A DNA stretch of 48,522 nt. Origin: an uncultured Clostridia bacterium (GTDB taxonomy: Bacteria; Bacillota; Clostridia; Christensenellales; UBA1242). Location: positions 1-48,522 of the forward strand of contig CAKVMJ010000007.1 in the NCBI GenBank assembly GCA_934772445.1, given 5' to 3'. The notes under the pieces were generated by a model. It was not told where the DNA came from and ran no database searches. It was given only the letters and a program-made list of their open reading frames with translations. Below are positions 18,049-26,023 of the stretch, one piece after another. A program made the position numbers and the translations under genes. Positions within the stretch are counted from its first letter, which is position 1. Each line of letters starts with the position of its first letter.

Positions 18049-18221
18049 TAGATTTCTTCCAAAGATATTAAAAAAATGGCTATATTAGCGGATTTTTTAA
18101 ATGTAATTCAAGGAGGCAAAATATAAATATTTGTTTATCAGATATTTAAAGTTGAATTTTAAAAATCTAAAAGTATTAAAACTTATTTAAAATTCAGGAA
18201 GAAATTTACAAGCGTTTTTTT
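18049..18221 (+). ncRNA. Structured non-coding RNA, 6S RNA-like architecture
   Basis: The predicted 5' end (18048-18060, GTAGATTTCTTCC) pairs over 13 positions, one of them G-U, with 18197-18209 (GGAAGAAATTTAC). Seven T follow at 18215-18221, so the closing stem could also serve in termination. Inside, a long interrupted hairpin is possible: GATTTTTTAAA...AATTCAA (about 18090-18110) with TTGAATTTTAAAAATC (about 18153-18168), tipped by TAAATAT/ATATTTA. Unpaired A-rich strands lie on both sides. A closing stem, a large central bubble and a terminal hairpin in about 170 nt is the layout of 6S RNA, which binds the housekeeping RNA polymerase. A 16-codon ORF at 18076 is probably chance. The AT-rich sequence makes inner pairs uncertain, so the 6S name is tentative. 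Confidence 0.5.
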
Positions 18222-18315
18222 AGGTAAAATCGAGTGAATACTTCATAAGATATTATTTAAAAAAATCTATATTTTCTCGGTTAACTTAAAGTTTACGCTA
18301 ATTTTAGGAGAAGCA

Positions 18316-18969
18316 ATGAAAACTAATGTTAGTGCCGAAATCTCATTAAAGGAAAAGTTTAATTTAAACGATATTTATGAGTATGTTCAATTAAAGCTTA
18401 AACAACAAGGGAAAAATTATTTATTTTATGATGCTTTTGAACAATTTATGGAAATTGTTCAATCAGATGTAAGTGAGAAAAACAGAGTTAATGTTTTAAA
18501 CTTCAAAGATATGGTTGAAACACCTTTCTTTGTTCAAAAAAATGTTGTTCTTCCGAAATCTCAATTAACTATTTATAATCAAGAACAATATTACCCAACT
18601 CGCAATATCTCTGCTAAAACTTATCTTCAATTGGAAGAATCTCCATTTGGATTAGATGAGAATTTAAGCTTACTTGGTGGTAGCAAATATCCAGAACAAA
18701 ATGAAATCTATGATATTAATATTGCCACACCAAACACTCTAAGACAAGTTAAAGAAGATGCTATTTCTTGGCAATTTAGAGCTGAAAAGAAAAAAGAAAG
18801 TATGAACCATTATATAAATAATTTCAATCACTTCACCCCTTCATTTGAGCAAGCAATTTCTCATATTAATGATAGCAGAGCACTGCTTGAATCCACACTT
18901 CCAGAAATTGAATGTGATTCAAAGAATTTTGAGAAAAATATTGAATATTTAAGCGTTTCGACATTATAA
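18316..18969 (+). CDS. Unknown protein, 217 residues
   Basis: I do not recognise this family. The ATG has Shine-Dalgarno TAGGAG 6 bases upstream. The protein is soluble-looking, with no signal peptide or membrane segment. It is rich in Glu, Lys, Asn and aromatic residues, with a likely helical N-terminus (LKEKFNLNDIYEYVQLKLKQ) and a helical segment near 155-185 (WQFRAEKKKESMNHYI). A Tyr/Pro-containing middle (YYPTRNISAKTYLQLEESPFG) suggests a small folded domain. It stands between the 6S-like RNA and polA and has its own terminator. Its composition and style resemble the 193-residue unknown protein at 27929, but no clear alignment is evident. Confidence 0.75.
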   Translation: MKTNVSAEISLKEKFNLNDIYEYVQLKLKQQGKNYLFYDAFEQFMEIVQSDVSEKNRVNVLNFKDMVETPFFVQKNVVLPKSQLTIYNQEQYYPTRNISAKTYLQLEESPFGLDENLSLLGGSKYPEQNEIYDINIATPNTLRQVKEDAISWQFRAEKKKESMNHYINNFNHFTPSFEQAISHINDSRALLESTLPEIECDSKNFEKNIEYLSVSTL

Positions 18970-19006
18970 ACCTAAAAAAGAATTTAATAAAATGAATATA
19001 TGAAAG

Positions 19007-19033
19007 CAGACTGTATTTACGGTCTGTTTTTTT
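19007..19033 (+). terminator. Terminator of the 217-residue protein gene
   Basis: Stem CAGACTG (19007-19013) with CGGTCTG (19020-19026, one U-G), loop TATTTA, then seven T. Confidence 0.85.
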
Positions 19034-19172
19034 ATATTCTATTTTATATTTTAAGGATTGTTTCAAAATATTGAATTTACATTTTAAAAATTCATAAATT
19101 TGAATTTATTTTATATTTTTAAATAGAATTACAGATTTAAAAATATTGAGTTAAACTAATTTTTATACATTA

Positions 19173-19201
19173 TTGAAATTATTTTTAAAAACACCTATAA
19201 T
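19173..19201 (+). promoter_or_regulatory. polA promoter
   Basis: TTGAAA (19173-19178), 17 bases, TATAAT (19196-19201), about 40 bases before the ATG. Confidence 0.75.
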
Positions 19202-19241
19202 AGTGTATAATTAAGATATAATAAAAATATAAGGAAAAAAT

Positions 19242-21914
19242 ATGGACAAATTTTTAATTATTGATGGCAATAATATCGCATTTCGTGCGTTCTACGCCCT
19301 ACCAAATCTTCAAACCACAGAAAAGGAAAAAACTGCAGTTTTATATGGTTTTACAAATATTTTAATTAAAACTATTCAAGAATACAAACCTAAGTATTTA
19401 GCTGTGGCATTTGATAAAGGTAAAAACACATTTAGGCATAAAATGTTTGATGGTTACAAGGCTAAACGAAACCCAACTCCAACTGATTTATTAGAGCAAA
19501 TGCCAAAATTAAAAGAACTATTACAAGCAATGAATATAAAAGTTTTAGAAGAAGATGAAATTGAGGCTGATGATATAATAGGTATTTTATCTAAGAAGTT
19601 TGATACCGAAAACTATATCTTATCTGCAGATAAAGATATTCTTCAATTAATTTCAGATAACACCACAGTTATCTCACCTAAGAAAGGTGTTACCGAAACT
19701 TTTATCTACACTCCTGCAACTTTGAAAGAAACTATGGGTTTAACTCCAAGTCAAATCATTGATTTAAAATCTTTAATGGGCGACCAATCAGATAATATTC
19801 CGGGAGTTACTGGTATTGGCGAAAAAACAGCAATGATGCTTTTAACCGAATACCAAACCTTAGATGGCGTTTACCAAAACATTGATTCATTGAAAGGTAA
19901 GATTAAAGAGAAGCTAGAAACATACAAAGATGATGCATATCTATCTCACACTTTAGCAACTATAAAAACAGATTACAATCTTGATTTTAAACTTGAAGAT
20001 TTCACTTATTCATTTCCTTTTAGTAAACAAGTTTGGGATTTATTAAATCACTACCAATTTACACAAGTTGTCAAAAGAAAAGAACTTTTTGACACAAATA
20101 TAGATGAAACACAACAACAAGAACAAGCTTCATTATTTACTGAAACTATAATAATAGAAAATAGAAACCAATTCGACAAGATGCTTGGAGAGATTGAAAA
20201 CGAAAAAATCTTAGCTTTATATGCAAACCAAAGCGGAATATATATATCTCCAAATAAAGATAAAGAATATCTTATTAAAGTTTTGCCAGATGAAATAGAA
20301 TCTGAAAAATTATATATGACAACTTTTGATGAATGGTTTTTAACTAAAAAAGAATTAGGTTCAGTACAGAAAGCAAACAACGATAAAGCTTTTAAAAAAT
20401 TATATGCCGTTGGTTTTGAATTAAAAGATGCTTTAAATATTCTAAAGCCCATATTCAATAAAGATAAAGAATTTATATTTTTCAATACAAAGAAAATAAT
20501 GCACCTATTAAACTTATGCGATATAAAACTTGAAAGCAAATTTTTTGATATTAGTATTGCTAGATATTTAATCTATAGCGGTATGAGAGGCGAATGTTCA
20601 TTTGCTAACATTCTTAGTGAAAATAATTTAAACATATTAAACCACTCTTCAAATATGTTTATCATAAAAAAGATATACGAAAAAGAATTAATAAACCTTG
20701 AATTAACAGGAGTTTACAACGATATTGAAATTCCACTAGTTGAAGTTTTATTCAATATGGAATTAAACGGTTTTAAAATAGATAGAAAAGAGCTTGAAGA
20801 TTTACAAGTTAAATATACCGAAAGGTTAAAATATTTAAGCAACGAAATATTCTCTCTTGCTGGAAAAGAATTTAACATCAATAGTCCTAAACAATTATCA
20901 GATATTTTATTTACCGATTTAGGGTTAAAAGCTTACAACAACAAAAAGAATAGCACAAACGCAAATATTCTAACCGAACTTCAAAACCAACACCCTATCA
21001 TTCCAATCATCCTTGAATATAGAAAAATACAAAAGTTATTAGGAACTTACATCAATGCCTTTTTCGATTTGATGGATAAAGAAGATAAGATTCATACAAT
21101 CTTTCATCAAACACTAACTGCCACAGGCCGATTATCTAGTAGCGAGCCTAACCTTCAAAATATTCCAGTTAAAACTGAAGAAAGCAAGAGTATTAGAAAA
21201 GTTTTCATTTCTAGATTTGAAAATGGTAAAATCGTTTCAGCGGATTACAACCAAATTGAATTAAGGCTTTTATCTATATTTACCCACGATGAAAAACTAA
21301 TTGGTTGCTATAATAGAAACGAAGATATTCATAGAACCACCGCTTCAGAAATATTCAATATTCCTTACGATATGGTTACAGATGAAATGAGAAAACACGC
21401 AAAAGCTGTCAATTTTGGTATAGTTTATGGCATAAGCGACTATGGTTTAAGTCAAAATATAGGAAGTTCAAGAAAATCTGCAAAAGAATATATTGAACAA
21501 TTCTATTCTAAATATCCAAAGATAAAAGAATATATGAATAGCCAAGTTGAGTTTGCAAGACAAAATGGTTTTGTTCGAACCTACTTTGGAAGAATAAGAA
21601 ATATCCCAGAAATTTCAAGCACAAATTACACTTTAAGAACCTTTGGTGAACGAGCCGCAATGAATATGCCTTTACAAGGAACAGCTAGCGATATTATAAA
21701 ACTTGCAATGGCTAGAGTTTTTAACGAACTTAGAAAACACAATCTAAAGAGTGAGCTTATTCTTCAAATACACGATGAATTAATTATAGATGCTCACCCA
21801 GATGAAGTTGAATTAGTTAAAAAGATACTAAAAGATGAAATGGAAAATATTATAAATTTAAGTGTTAAGCTAACAGTTGATGTTGAAGCGGGCGATTGTT
21901 GGTATAATGTTTAA
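19242..21914 (+). CDS. polA: DNA polymerase I
   Basis: 890 residues, the usual Pol I length. It fills gaps and removes RNA primers during lagging-strand maturation and repair. The N-terminal 5'-3' exonuclease domain (about 1-285) has IIDGNN at 6-11, EADDIIG and GDQSDNIPG metal-binding motifs. The middle domain (about 290-480) occupies the place of the 3'-5' proofreading exonuclease, but I see none of its acidic DEDD motifs, so it is probably inactive as in Bacillus and Thermus Pol I. The polymerase domain carries TATGRLSSSEPNLQNIP, motif A DYNQIELR (Asp668), motif B RKHAKAVNFGIVYG (from Arg717) and motif C HDE (844-846). Motif A has Asn where most have Ser. Shine-Dalgarno AAGGA precedes the ATG. 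Confidence 0.97.
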   Translation: MDKFLIIDGNNIAFRAFYALPNLQTTEKEKTAVLYGFTNILIKTIQEYKPKYLAVAFDKGKNTFRHKMFDGYKAKRNPTPTDLLEQMPKLKELLQAMNIKVLEEDEIEADDIIGILSKKFDTENYILSADKDILQLISDNTTVISPKKGVTETFIYTPATLKETMGLTPSQIIDLKSLMGDQSDNIPGVTGIGEKTAMMLLTEYQTLDGVYQNIDSLKGKIKEKLETYKDDAYLSHTLATIKTDYNLDFKLEDFTYSFPFSKQVWDLLNHYQFTQVVKRKELFDTNIDETQQQEQASLFTETIIIENRNQFDKMLGEIENEKILALYANQSGIYISPNKDKEYLIKVLPDEIESEKLYMTTFDEWFLTKKELGSVQKANNDKAFKKLYAVGFELKDALNILKPIFNKDKEFIFFNTKKIMHLLNLCDIKLESKFFDISIARYLIYSGMRGECSFANILSENNLNILNHSSNMFIIKKIYEKELINLELTGVYNDIEIPLVEVLFNMELNGFKIDRKELEDLQVKYTERLKYLSNEIFSLAGKEFNINSPKQLSDILFTDLGLKAYNNKKNSTNANILTELQNQHPIIPIILEYRKIQKLLGTYINAFFDLMDKEDKIHTIFHQTLTATGRLSSSEPNLQNIPVKTEESKSIRKVFISRFENGKIVSADYNQIELRLLSIFTHDEKLIGCYNRNEDIHRTTASEIFNIPYDMVTDEMRKHAKAVNFGIVYGISDYGLSQNIGSSRKSAKEYIEQFYSKYPKIKEYMNSQVEFARQNGFVRTYFGRIRNIPEISSTNYTLRTFGERAAMNMPLQGTASDIIKLAMARVFNELRKHNLKSELILQIHDELIIDAHPDEVELVKKILKDEMENIINLSVKLTVDVEAGDCWYNV

Positions 21915-22058
21915 AACAAAACTGCAAAAAATAATTTAAGAAATTTGTAGAATTTTGTTTGTAAATTAATTGAAGTTATGATATGATTGAATTTCTAACG
22001 CTCTAAAGAATTTAGACACAATTTTTAGAGATTTGAAAATTTTATAAATTTTCCTTAT

Positions 22059-22103
22059 ATTATATATATAATATATATATAGTAATATATACCTATATAA
22101 TAT
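22059..22103. repeat. TA-rich low-complexity tract
   Basis: A run of TATA-type dinucleotides after polA. It is self-complementary and could form a cruciform or act as a weak bidirectional terminator. The rest of 21915-22169 shows no gene. Confidence 0.5.
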
Positions 22104-22169
22104 AGAAAAATGTTTTGCAATAAATTTTGAAAAAATCTTTAATCTTTTAAAATTTATTTCATAAAGGTA

Positions 22170-22198
22170 TTGCAATTATTTTTAAGATTTTATATAAT
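22170..22198 (+). promoter_or_regulatory. Sigma-A promoter of a second non-coding RNA
   Basis: TTGCAA (22170-22175), 17 bases, TATAAT (22193-22198). No open reading frame follows; a structured sequence does. Confidence 0.65.
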
Positions 22199-22203
22199 AT
22201 TAT

Positions 22204-22345
22204 CGGAGCTTGATGGTGAGATAGGTTCATCTCCAAACAAAAAAAAGTTCTGATAAGAAATCAGCCTATAGAAAACGCAAGTTTAAGTCAAGTTCCATTT
22301 CTTATACCCAAAAATGGGCTTTAATCATCTTCCTGTTTTTGGTAC
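22204..22345 (+). ncRNA. Structured non-coding RNA of unknown family
   Basis: About 140 nt starting just after a good promoter. Its ends can pair: GGAG and GATGGT near 22205-22217 with ATCATC and TTCC near 22324-22333, leaving a three-base bulge. Inside, ATAAGAAAT (22253-22261) is a perfect inverse of ATTTCTTAT (22297-22305), and GAGAT-AGGTTC-ATCTC forms a small hairpin (about 22218-22233). ACCC/GGGT-like arms lie near 22306-22319. A five-T run follows at about 22335. Base composition is richer in G+C than the flanks, which favours a functional RNA. It lies between convergent polA and dnaN. I do not recognise it as SRP RNA, tmRNA or RNase P RNA. Confidence 0.5.
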
Positions 22346-22395
22346 AATAAACTTATATTAGTTAATAAATACTTTCTTGTTGAAAAAAATTCCTT

Positions 22396-22424
22396 TTACA
22401 TTAAAAACAATTAATTATTATGAT
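22396..22424 (+). promoter_or_regulatory. Possible promoter of a very short transcript
   Basis: TTACAT (22396-22401), 17 bases, TATGAT (22419-22424), directly before the strong terminator at 22444. The product would be only about 50 nt, so this may be chance. Confidence 0.3.
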
Positions 22425-22443
22425 ATAAGTTTTGGCAGAACGG

Positions 22444-22489
22444 AAAAATAGATAATATAAATATATTATCTATTTTTTTTTTTTTTCTT
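22444..22489 (+). terminator. Strong terminator in the polA-dnaN gap
   Basis: Fifteen-pair stem (22444-22458 with 22463-22477), 4-base loop, followed by a T-rich run of a dozen bases. It would end the upstream non-coding RNA transcripts. Confidence 0.8.
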
Positions 22490-22740
22490 TATTTAAAAAC
22501 TCATTAATATCTATATAATTTAATTCTATTGATTTATTATTATAAATTTGTCATATCTAAAAATATTTATTCTATAAACCTTAGCCTTATTTTATTTTTA
22601 TTGAAAGAATTACCATAACGCCTTATTCATCTGGTATTACAGCTAATAAAATTGTTAAAACCTATTAAATATATGTCATTTATATTTTATTTCTTTTTAT
22701 TTAATATAAATATTAATTTAATTTTAATTATATAGCATAA

Positions 22741-22767
22741 AAAAAGCCCCATTTTAGGGGGTTTTTT
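22741..22767. terminator. Terminator downstream of dnaN, bidirectional
   Basis: AAAAAGCCCC (22741-22750) faces GGGG plus T6 (22757-22767). On the minus strand it reads as a G+C stem followed by CTTTTTTT, about 70 bases after the dnaN stop. Confidence 0.85.
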
Positions 22768-22833
22768 ATAATTATTTAATTTTTATGTCAAGAACTCTAT
22801 ATTTTATGTCAAAAACTTATAAATTATTGTTTA

Positions 22834-23934
22834 TTACATCATTCTAACTGGCAAAATCAAATATAAGTATTCATCTGATTCGTTTGATGTGATAATACAA
22901 GGTGCTATTGGGCTTGTGAAATTTAATTTAATAAATTCATCACTAAGTGTTCTTAATGCTTCAATAAAATATCTTGCATTAAATCCAATATTTATATCAT
23001 TACCTTTTAATGAAACTGTAATCTTTTCTTTAAAATCTGTTATTTCACTTCTTCCTGTTAGAACCATCACCTTTTCGTTTATATCAAACTTGATTAGATT
23101 ATTTCTTTCCACTTTAGAAAGTAGTGAAGCTCTTTCAATTGCGTTTTCTAATTGTTCTTTATTTATAATTACGCTTGATGTGAAGTTTGTTGGAATAATT
23201 TGTTTATAATTAATAAACTCACCTTCAAGCAATCTTGATGTAATCTTAACATTATCAAGTTCCATCATAATATTATTCGCTGACACATAAATTTTAACTG
23301 TTTCTTCGCTATCTTCTAATAGTCCTGCAATTTCTCTTAATGTTCTTGCTGGAACTATAAAACTCATATCGTTTGTTGCATTAACTAATTTTTTCTTACA
23401 TAGTGCTAATCTATAACCATCTAGCGCAACCGCTGTAATTTCTTTATTCTCTATTTCAATCTTACAACCTTTAAGTATTGGTCTTGTTTCATCAACAGCC
23501 ACTGCGTAAACGCTTCTATTGATTAAGTTTTTAAGTTCGTTTTGTTTCATCTCGAAATATGTTTCATATTCTTGATGTTTGATTTGAGGAAATTCATCTG
23601 TTTTTAAGCATTGTATCTTACCGCAACTATCTGTGTATATAACGCTTAATATATTCTTTGTATCTAATTCTAATTCGATTTGCTCGTTATTTAATTTCTT
23701 AATAAACTCGCTGAATAGCTTTCCCGGTACTACCGTTTCGCCTTCCATCATAACTTGTGCTTTAATTGTTTTTTCAATTGATAGCTCTAAATCCGTTGCA
23801 GATAAGGTTAAGTAATCTTCTTCTGCTGTTAATTTAATGCCTTCTAGTATTGGATTTGTGGTTTTATTACTTATTCCTCTACTAACTTTTAGTATTGCTT
23901 CGCTTAAATCTAAACCATCACATACTATTTTCAT
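22834..23934 (-). CDS. dnaN: DNA polymerase III beta sliding clamp
   Basis: 366 residues, typical length. The ring-shaped clamp tethers polymerase III and other partners to DNA. The family start MKIVCDGLDLSEAILKVSRGI, the three repeated clamp domains (about 1-120, 125-245, 250-366) and the C-terminal hydrophobic pocket strand ending YLYLILPVRMM are all present; the PVR(M/L) ending is the clamp signature. Shine-Dalgarno AAAGGAG precedes the ATG. It follows dnaA in the same direction across the origin-like spacer. Confidence 0.97.
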   Translation of the reverse strand: MKIVCDGLDLSEAILKVSRGISNKTTNPILEGIKLTAEEDYLTLSATDLELSIEKTIKAQVMMEGETVVPGKLFSEFIKKLNNEQIELELDTKNILSVIYTDSCGKIQCLKTDEFPQIKHQEYETYFEMKQNELKNLINRSVYAVAVDETRPILKGCKIEIENKEITAVALDGYRLALCKKKLVNATNDMSFIVPARTLREIAGLLEDSEETVKIYVSANNIMMELDNVKITSRLLEGEFINYKQIIPTNFTSSVIINKEQLENAIERASLLSKVERNNLIKFDINEKVMVLTGRSEITDFKEKITVSLKGNDINIGFNARYFIEALRTLSDEFIKLNFTSPIAPCIITSNESDEYLYLILPVRMM

Positions 23935-23994
23935 TTCTATACTGCTCCTTTATTGTATAAATTTTCATTAAAATGAATAAATATCTAATTTTTG

Positions 23995-24196
23995 TCAAAA
24001 ACCTAAACTTATTAATTTTTTATTTATTAAGTAATAATATTAATAATAAGTATTGTGGAAATGTGGATAACTTTAAAAATACACCATATATTGATTTATA
24101 AAATCCCTATATTTCGTTTCTGACCACTATATATTGTGTGCTTATATGTGGATAAGTTTGTGTGTAACTTAGAAAAGTTATCCCCATTATGTGAAT
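23995..24196 (-). other. oriC: Probable replication origin in the dnaA-dnaN spacer
   Basis: Two perfect DnaA boxes (TTATCCACA on the minus strand) lie at 24147-24155 and 24062-24070. A one-mismatch box TTATCCCCA is at 24178-24186, and further relaxed copies lie near 24054 and 24160. Read on the minus strand, the last box is followed by CTTATTATTA and similar TTA triplets (24027-24052), resembling the DnaA-trio element that starts strand opening in Bacillus, then AT-rich DNA. Firmicutes origins usually flank dnaA, so this is the best oriC candidate in the window. Confidence 0.65.
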
Positions 24197-25528
24197 TTAC
24201 TGCCTTAAACTCATACTTTTGATATCGTTCACCGCAATTTTTATCCTATTATTCTCTTTGATTAAGTCTGTAATTTTATTCCTTGCGTGAATAACCGTTG
24301 TATGGTCTTTCTTTCCGAAAACCTGCGAAATTGAAGTTAGCGGAAGGTCCATCATATCGTAAATTAAGTACATTGCTATTTGTCTTGGTTCAACAACTTC
24401 TTTATTTTTCTTTTTGCCTAGCAATTCTTCTCGCTCTAAGCTATAGTATTTACAAACCGCATCAATTATTATATCTGTGGTTAAGCTTTGCTTATTTTGA
24501 GAAACATGGTCTTTCAAAGATTCTTTAATATCATCTAAGTCGGCTTCTTCTTTCAATCGAAGTGAGGCATAGAAATGAACTTTACTAAGCAAGCCTTCCA
24601 TTTCACGGATATTGGTGTCGCAACGCTCTGCAATATAATTTATAACATCATCGCTTACTCTATATTTTTCATCTTCAGCTTTTCTTCTTAGGATTGCAAT
24701 TCTTGTTTCAATATCTGGAGATTGCACATCTTGGATAATACCCATACTAAATCTGCTTACCAATCTTTCTTGTAGCATAGACAATTCTTTAGGTGGGCGA
24801 TCTGAAGCTATGATGATTTGTTTATTGTTTTCATACAAATCATTGAATGTATGGAAAAATGATTCTTGCGTTTGGATACGCGTTGAGATAAATTGAATAT
24901 CATCTATCATCAAAATATCTAGGTTTCTATATTTTTCTCTAAACAAACTTTCTTGGTGTGTTTTCAAACTCTCTATATAATCGTTTGTGAATCTCTCACA
25001 AGTTACATAAATTATTTTTAGTTCGGGTTGGTGTTCGGTGATATAATTTCCTATTGCGTGAAGCAAGTGAGTTTTTCCAAGTCCTGAACCACCATAAATG
25101 AATAGGGGGTTTATTTTAAATGGATTTTTTGCAACGCCCTCTGCTGCCGCATAAACATATTTATTAGAACTACCAACAACGAAATTATCGAATGTGTATT
25201 TTTTATTAAACTTTGAAACATTAGGGTCTGCAACATTTGCCTCTTCTTGTTTCTTTTCGTTTTCTTTTATGTATTCATCTTTTTCAAACGGATCTAAAAC
25301 TTTAAAATCCACAATTTGTTCACTTATAGATTTTAGCGCTAGTCTGATTTGTGTGCCGTGAAGTTCTAAAACACGGTTCTTTGCACTTTCGCTTGTTGTG
25401 GACAAAATGAAAGTTCCATCAATAAAGTCTATCGGCTCTAAGGTGTTAATCCACAAGTCAAACGAAACCGAAGTAACTTGCGAGCGCAATTGTGTTAGAG
25501 CGGTTTGCCAAACTTTTTGAATTTCCAT
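24197..25528 (-). CDS. dnaA: Chromosomal replication initiator DnaA
   Basis: 443 residues. DnaA binds TTATCCACA boxes and melts the origin. Domain I is at about 1-80 (QVWQTALTQLRSQVT), with linker to about 110. The AAA+ domain has Walker A GGSGLGKTH (near 146-154), Walker B ILMIDDIQF and sensor motif. C-terminal domain IV carries the DnaA signature FGKKDHTTVIHARNKI. Everything needed for function is present. Shine-Dalgarno AAGGAG lies before the ATG, and a consensus promoter at 25573-25601 drives it. Orientation is opposite to recF-gyrB-gyrA, unlike the usual origin order. Confidence 0.98.
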   Translation of the reverse strand: MEIQKVWQTALTQLRSQVTSVSFDLWINTLEPIDFIDGTFILSTTSESAKNRVLELHGTQIRLALKSISEQIVDFKVLDPFEKDEYIKENEKKQEEANVADPNVSKFNKKYTFDNFVVGSSNKYVYAAAEGVAKNPFKINPLFIYGGSGLGKTHLLHAIGNYITEHQPELKIIYVTCERFTNDYIESLKTHQESLFREKYRNLDILMIDDIQFISTRIQTQESFFHTFNDLYENNKQIIIASDRPPKELSMLQERLVSRFSMGIIQDVQSPDIETRIAILRRKAEDEKYRVSDDVINYIAERCDTNIREMEGLLSKVHFYASLRLKEEADLDDIKESLKDHVSQNKQSLTTDIIIDAVCKYYSLEREELLGKKKNKEVVEPRQIAMYLIYDMMDLPLTSISQVFGKKDHTTVIHARNKITDLIKENNRIKIAVNDIKSMSLRQ

Positions 25529-25572
25529 ACGCTTCTCCTTTTAATTTTTATATATAATTTCTCTGCAGTTGT

Positions 25573-25601
25573 ATTATAATAAATATGTTGAAATTTGTCA
25601 A
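25573..25601 (-). promoter_or_regulatory. dnaA promoter
   Basis: On the minus strand TTGACA (25601-25596), 17 bases, TATAAT (25578-25573): a perfect consensus. A TGTGG...CCACA inverted pair (25610-25626), resembling two DnaA half-boxes, lies just upstream and may allow autoregulation. Confidence 0.8.
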
Positions 25602-25648
25602 GTGTAATTTGTGGAAAACTCCCACATAAAGCCGTGAAATAAAAAAAT

Positions 25649-25683
25649 AGTTGTACACAATTTATAAGTTTTTGTGTACAACT
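25649..25683 (-). terminator. Terminator of the 105-residue protein gene
   Basis: Perfect 12-bp inverted repeat AGTTGTACACAA (25649-25660) and TTGTGTACAACT (25672-25683), with an 11-base loop. On the minus strand it is followed by ATTTTTTT. Confidence 0.8.
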
Positions 25684-25688
25684 AAAGT

Positions 25689-26006
25689 TTACATTTCTCT
25701 ATCTTCTTTTTCTTTTATATGTTTAACAAGTTCTTTTAGAGATTTGATATTATCATCTTCAAGTTGGTAATCGAAAGATTTTTCGCGGTTCTTTTTTTCT
25801 CTTTGGTTCAGCAATTGTTTAAATGTGTCGCTTTCATTTTTAAGTTTTTCATCGGCATAATTTAGGGGTTTTATCATATAGTCATCGAAGAATCTAAAGA
25901 AGGGGATTTGGCGCAAAAGATTATATGCGATATTTTTTCCCGCATATTTGAAAACTTTACCTGTATAGAATAATTTTGTTTGAAAGTCTAATTCTTTTTT
26001 ATTCAT
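25689..26006 (-). CDS. Unknown small basic protein, 105 residues
   Basis: I do not recognise this protein. It is rich in Lys and Phe: an amphipathic N-terminal half (YTGKVFKYAGKNIAYNLLRQIPFFRFF) followed by a charged, probably coiled-coil or disordered tail with KEKEDREM at the end. There is no signal peptide or clear membrane span. Shine-Dalgarno-like GGGGGGAGAG lies about 8 bases before the ATG and is fused to the first hairpin of repeat copy C, the same arrangement as at the lipoprotein gene at 14770. It sits directly upstream of dnaA in the same direction but has its own terminator. Confidence 0.65.
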   Translation of the reverse strand: MNKKELDFQTKLFYTGKVFKYAGKNIAYNLLRQIPFFRFFDDYMIKPLNYADEKLKNESDTFKQLLNQREKKNREKSFDYQLEDDNIKSLKELVKHIKEKEDREM

Positions 26007-26023
26007 ATAAAATCTCTCCCCCC

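Noticed and set aside
18076..18126. 16-codon plus-strand frame in the 6S-like RNA
   Set aside because: No ribosome site upstream, and it lies within the predicted structured RNA; it could be a leader peptide but nothing supports that.
20051..20539. 162-residue minus-strand frame inside polA
   Set aside because: Antisense shadow of the polA middle domain with no ribosome site.
20106..20680. Active proofreading exonuclease in Pol I
   Set aside because: The acidic motifs needed for 3'-5' exonuclease activity are not seen in the middle domain.
21966..22175. 69-residue minus-strand frame after polA
   Set aside because: It crosses the TA-dinucleotide tract, has low-complexity Ile/Tyr/Lys composition and no ribosome site.
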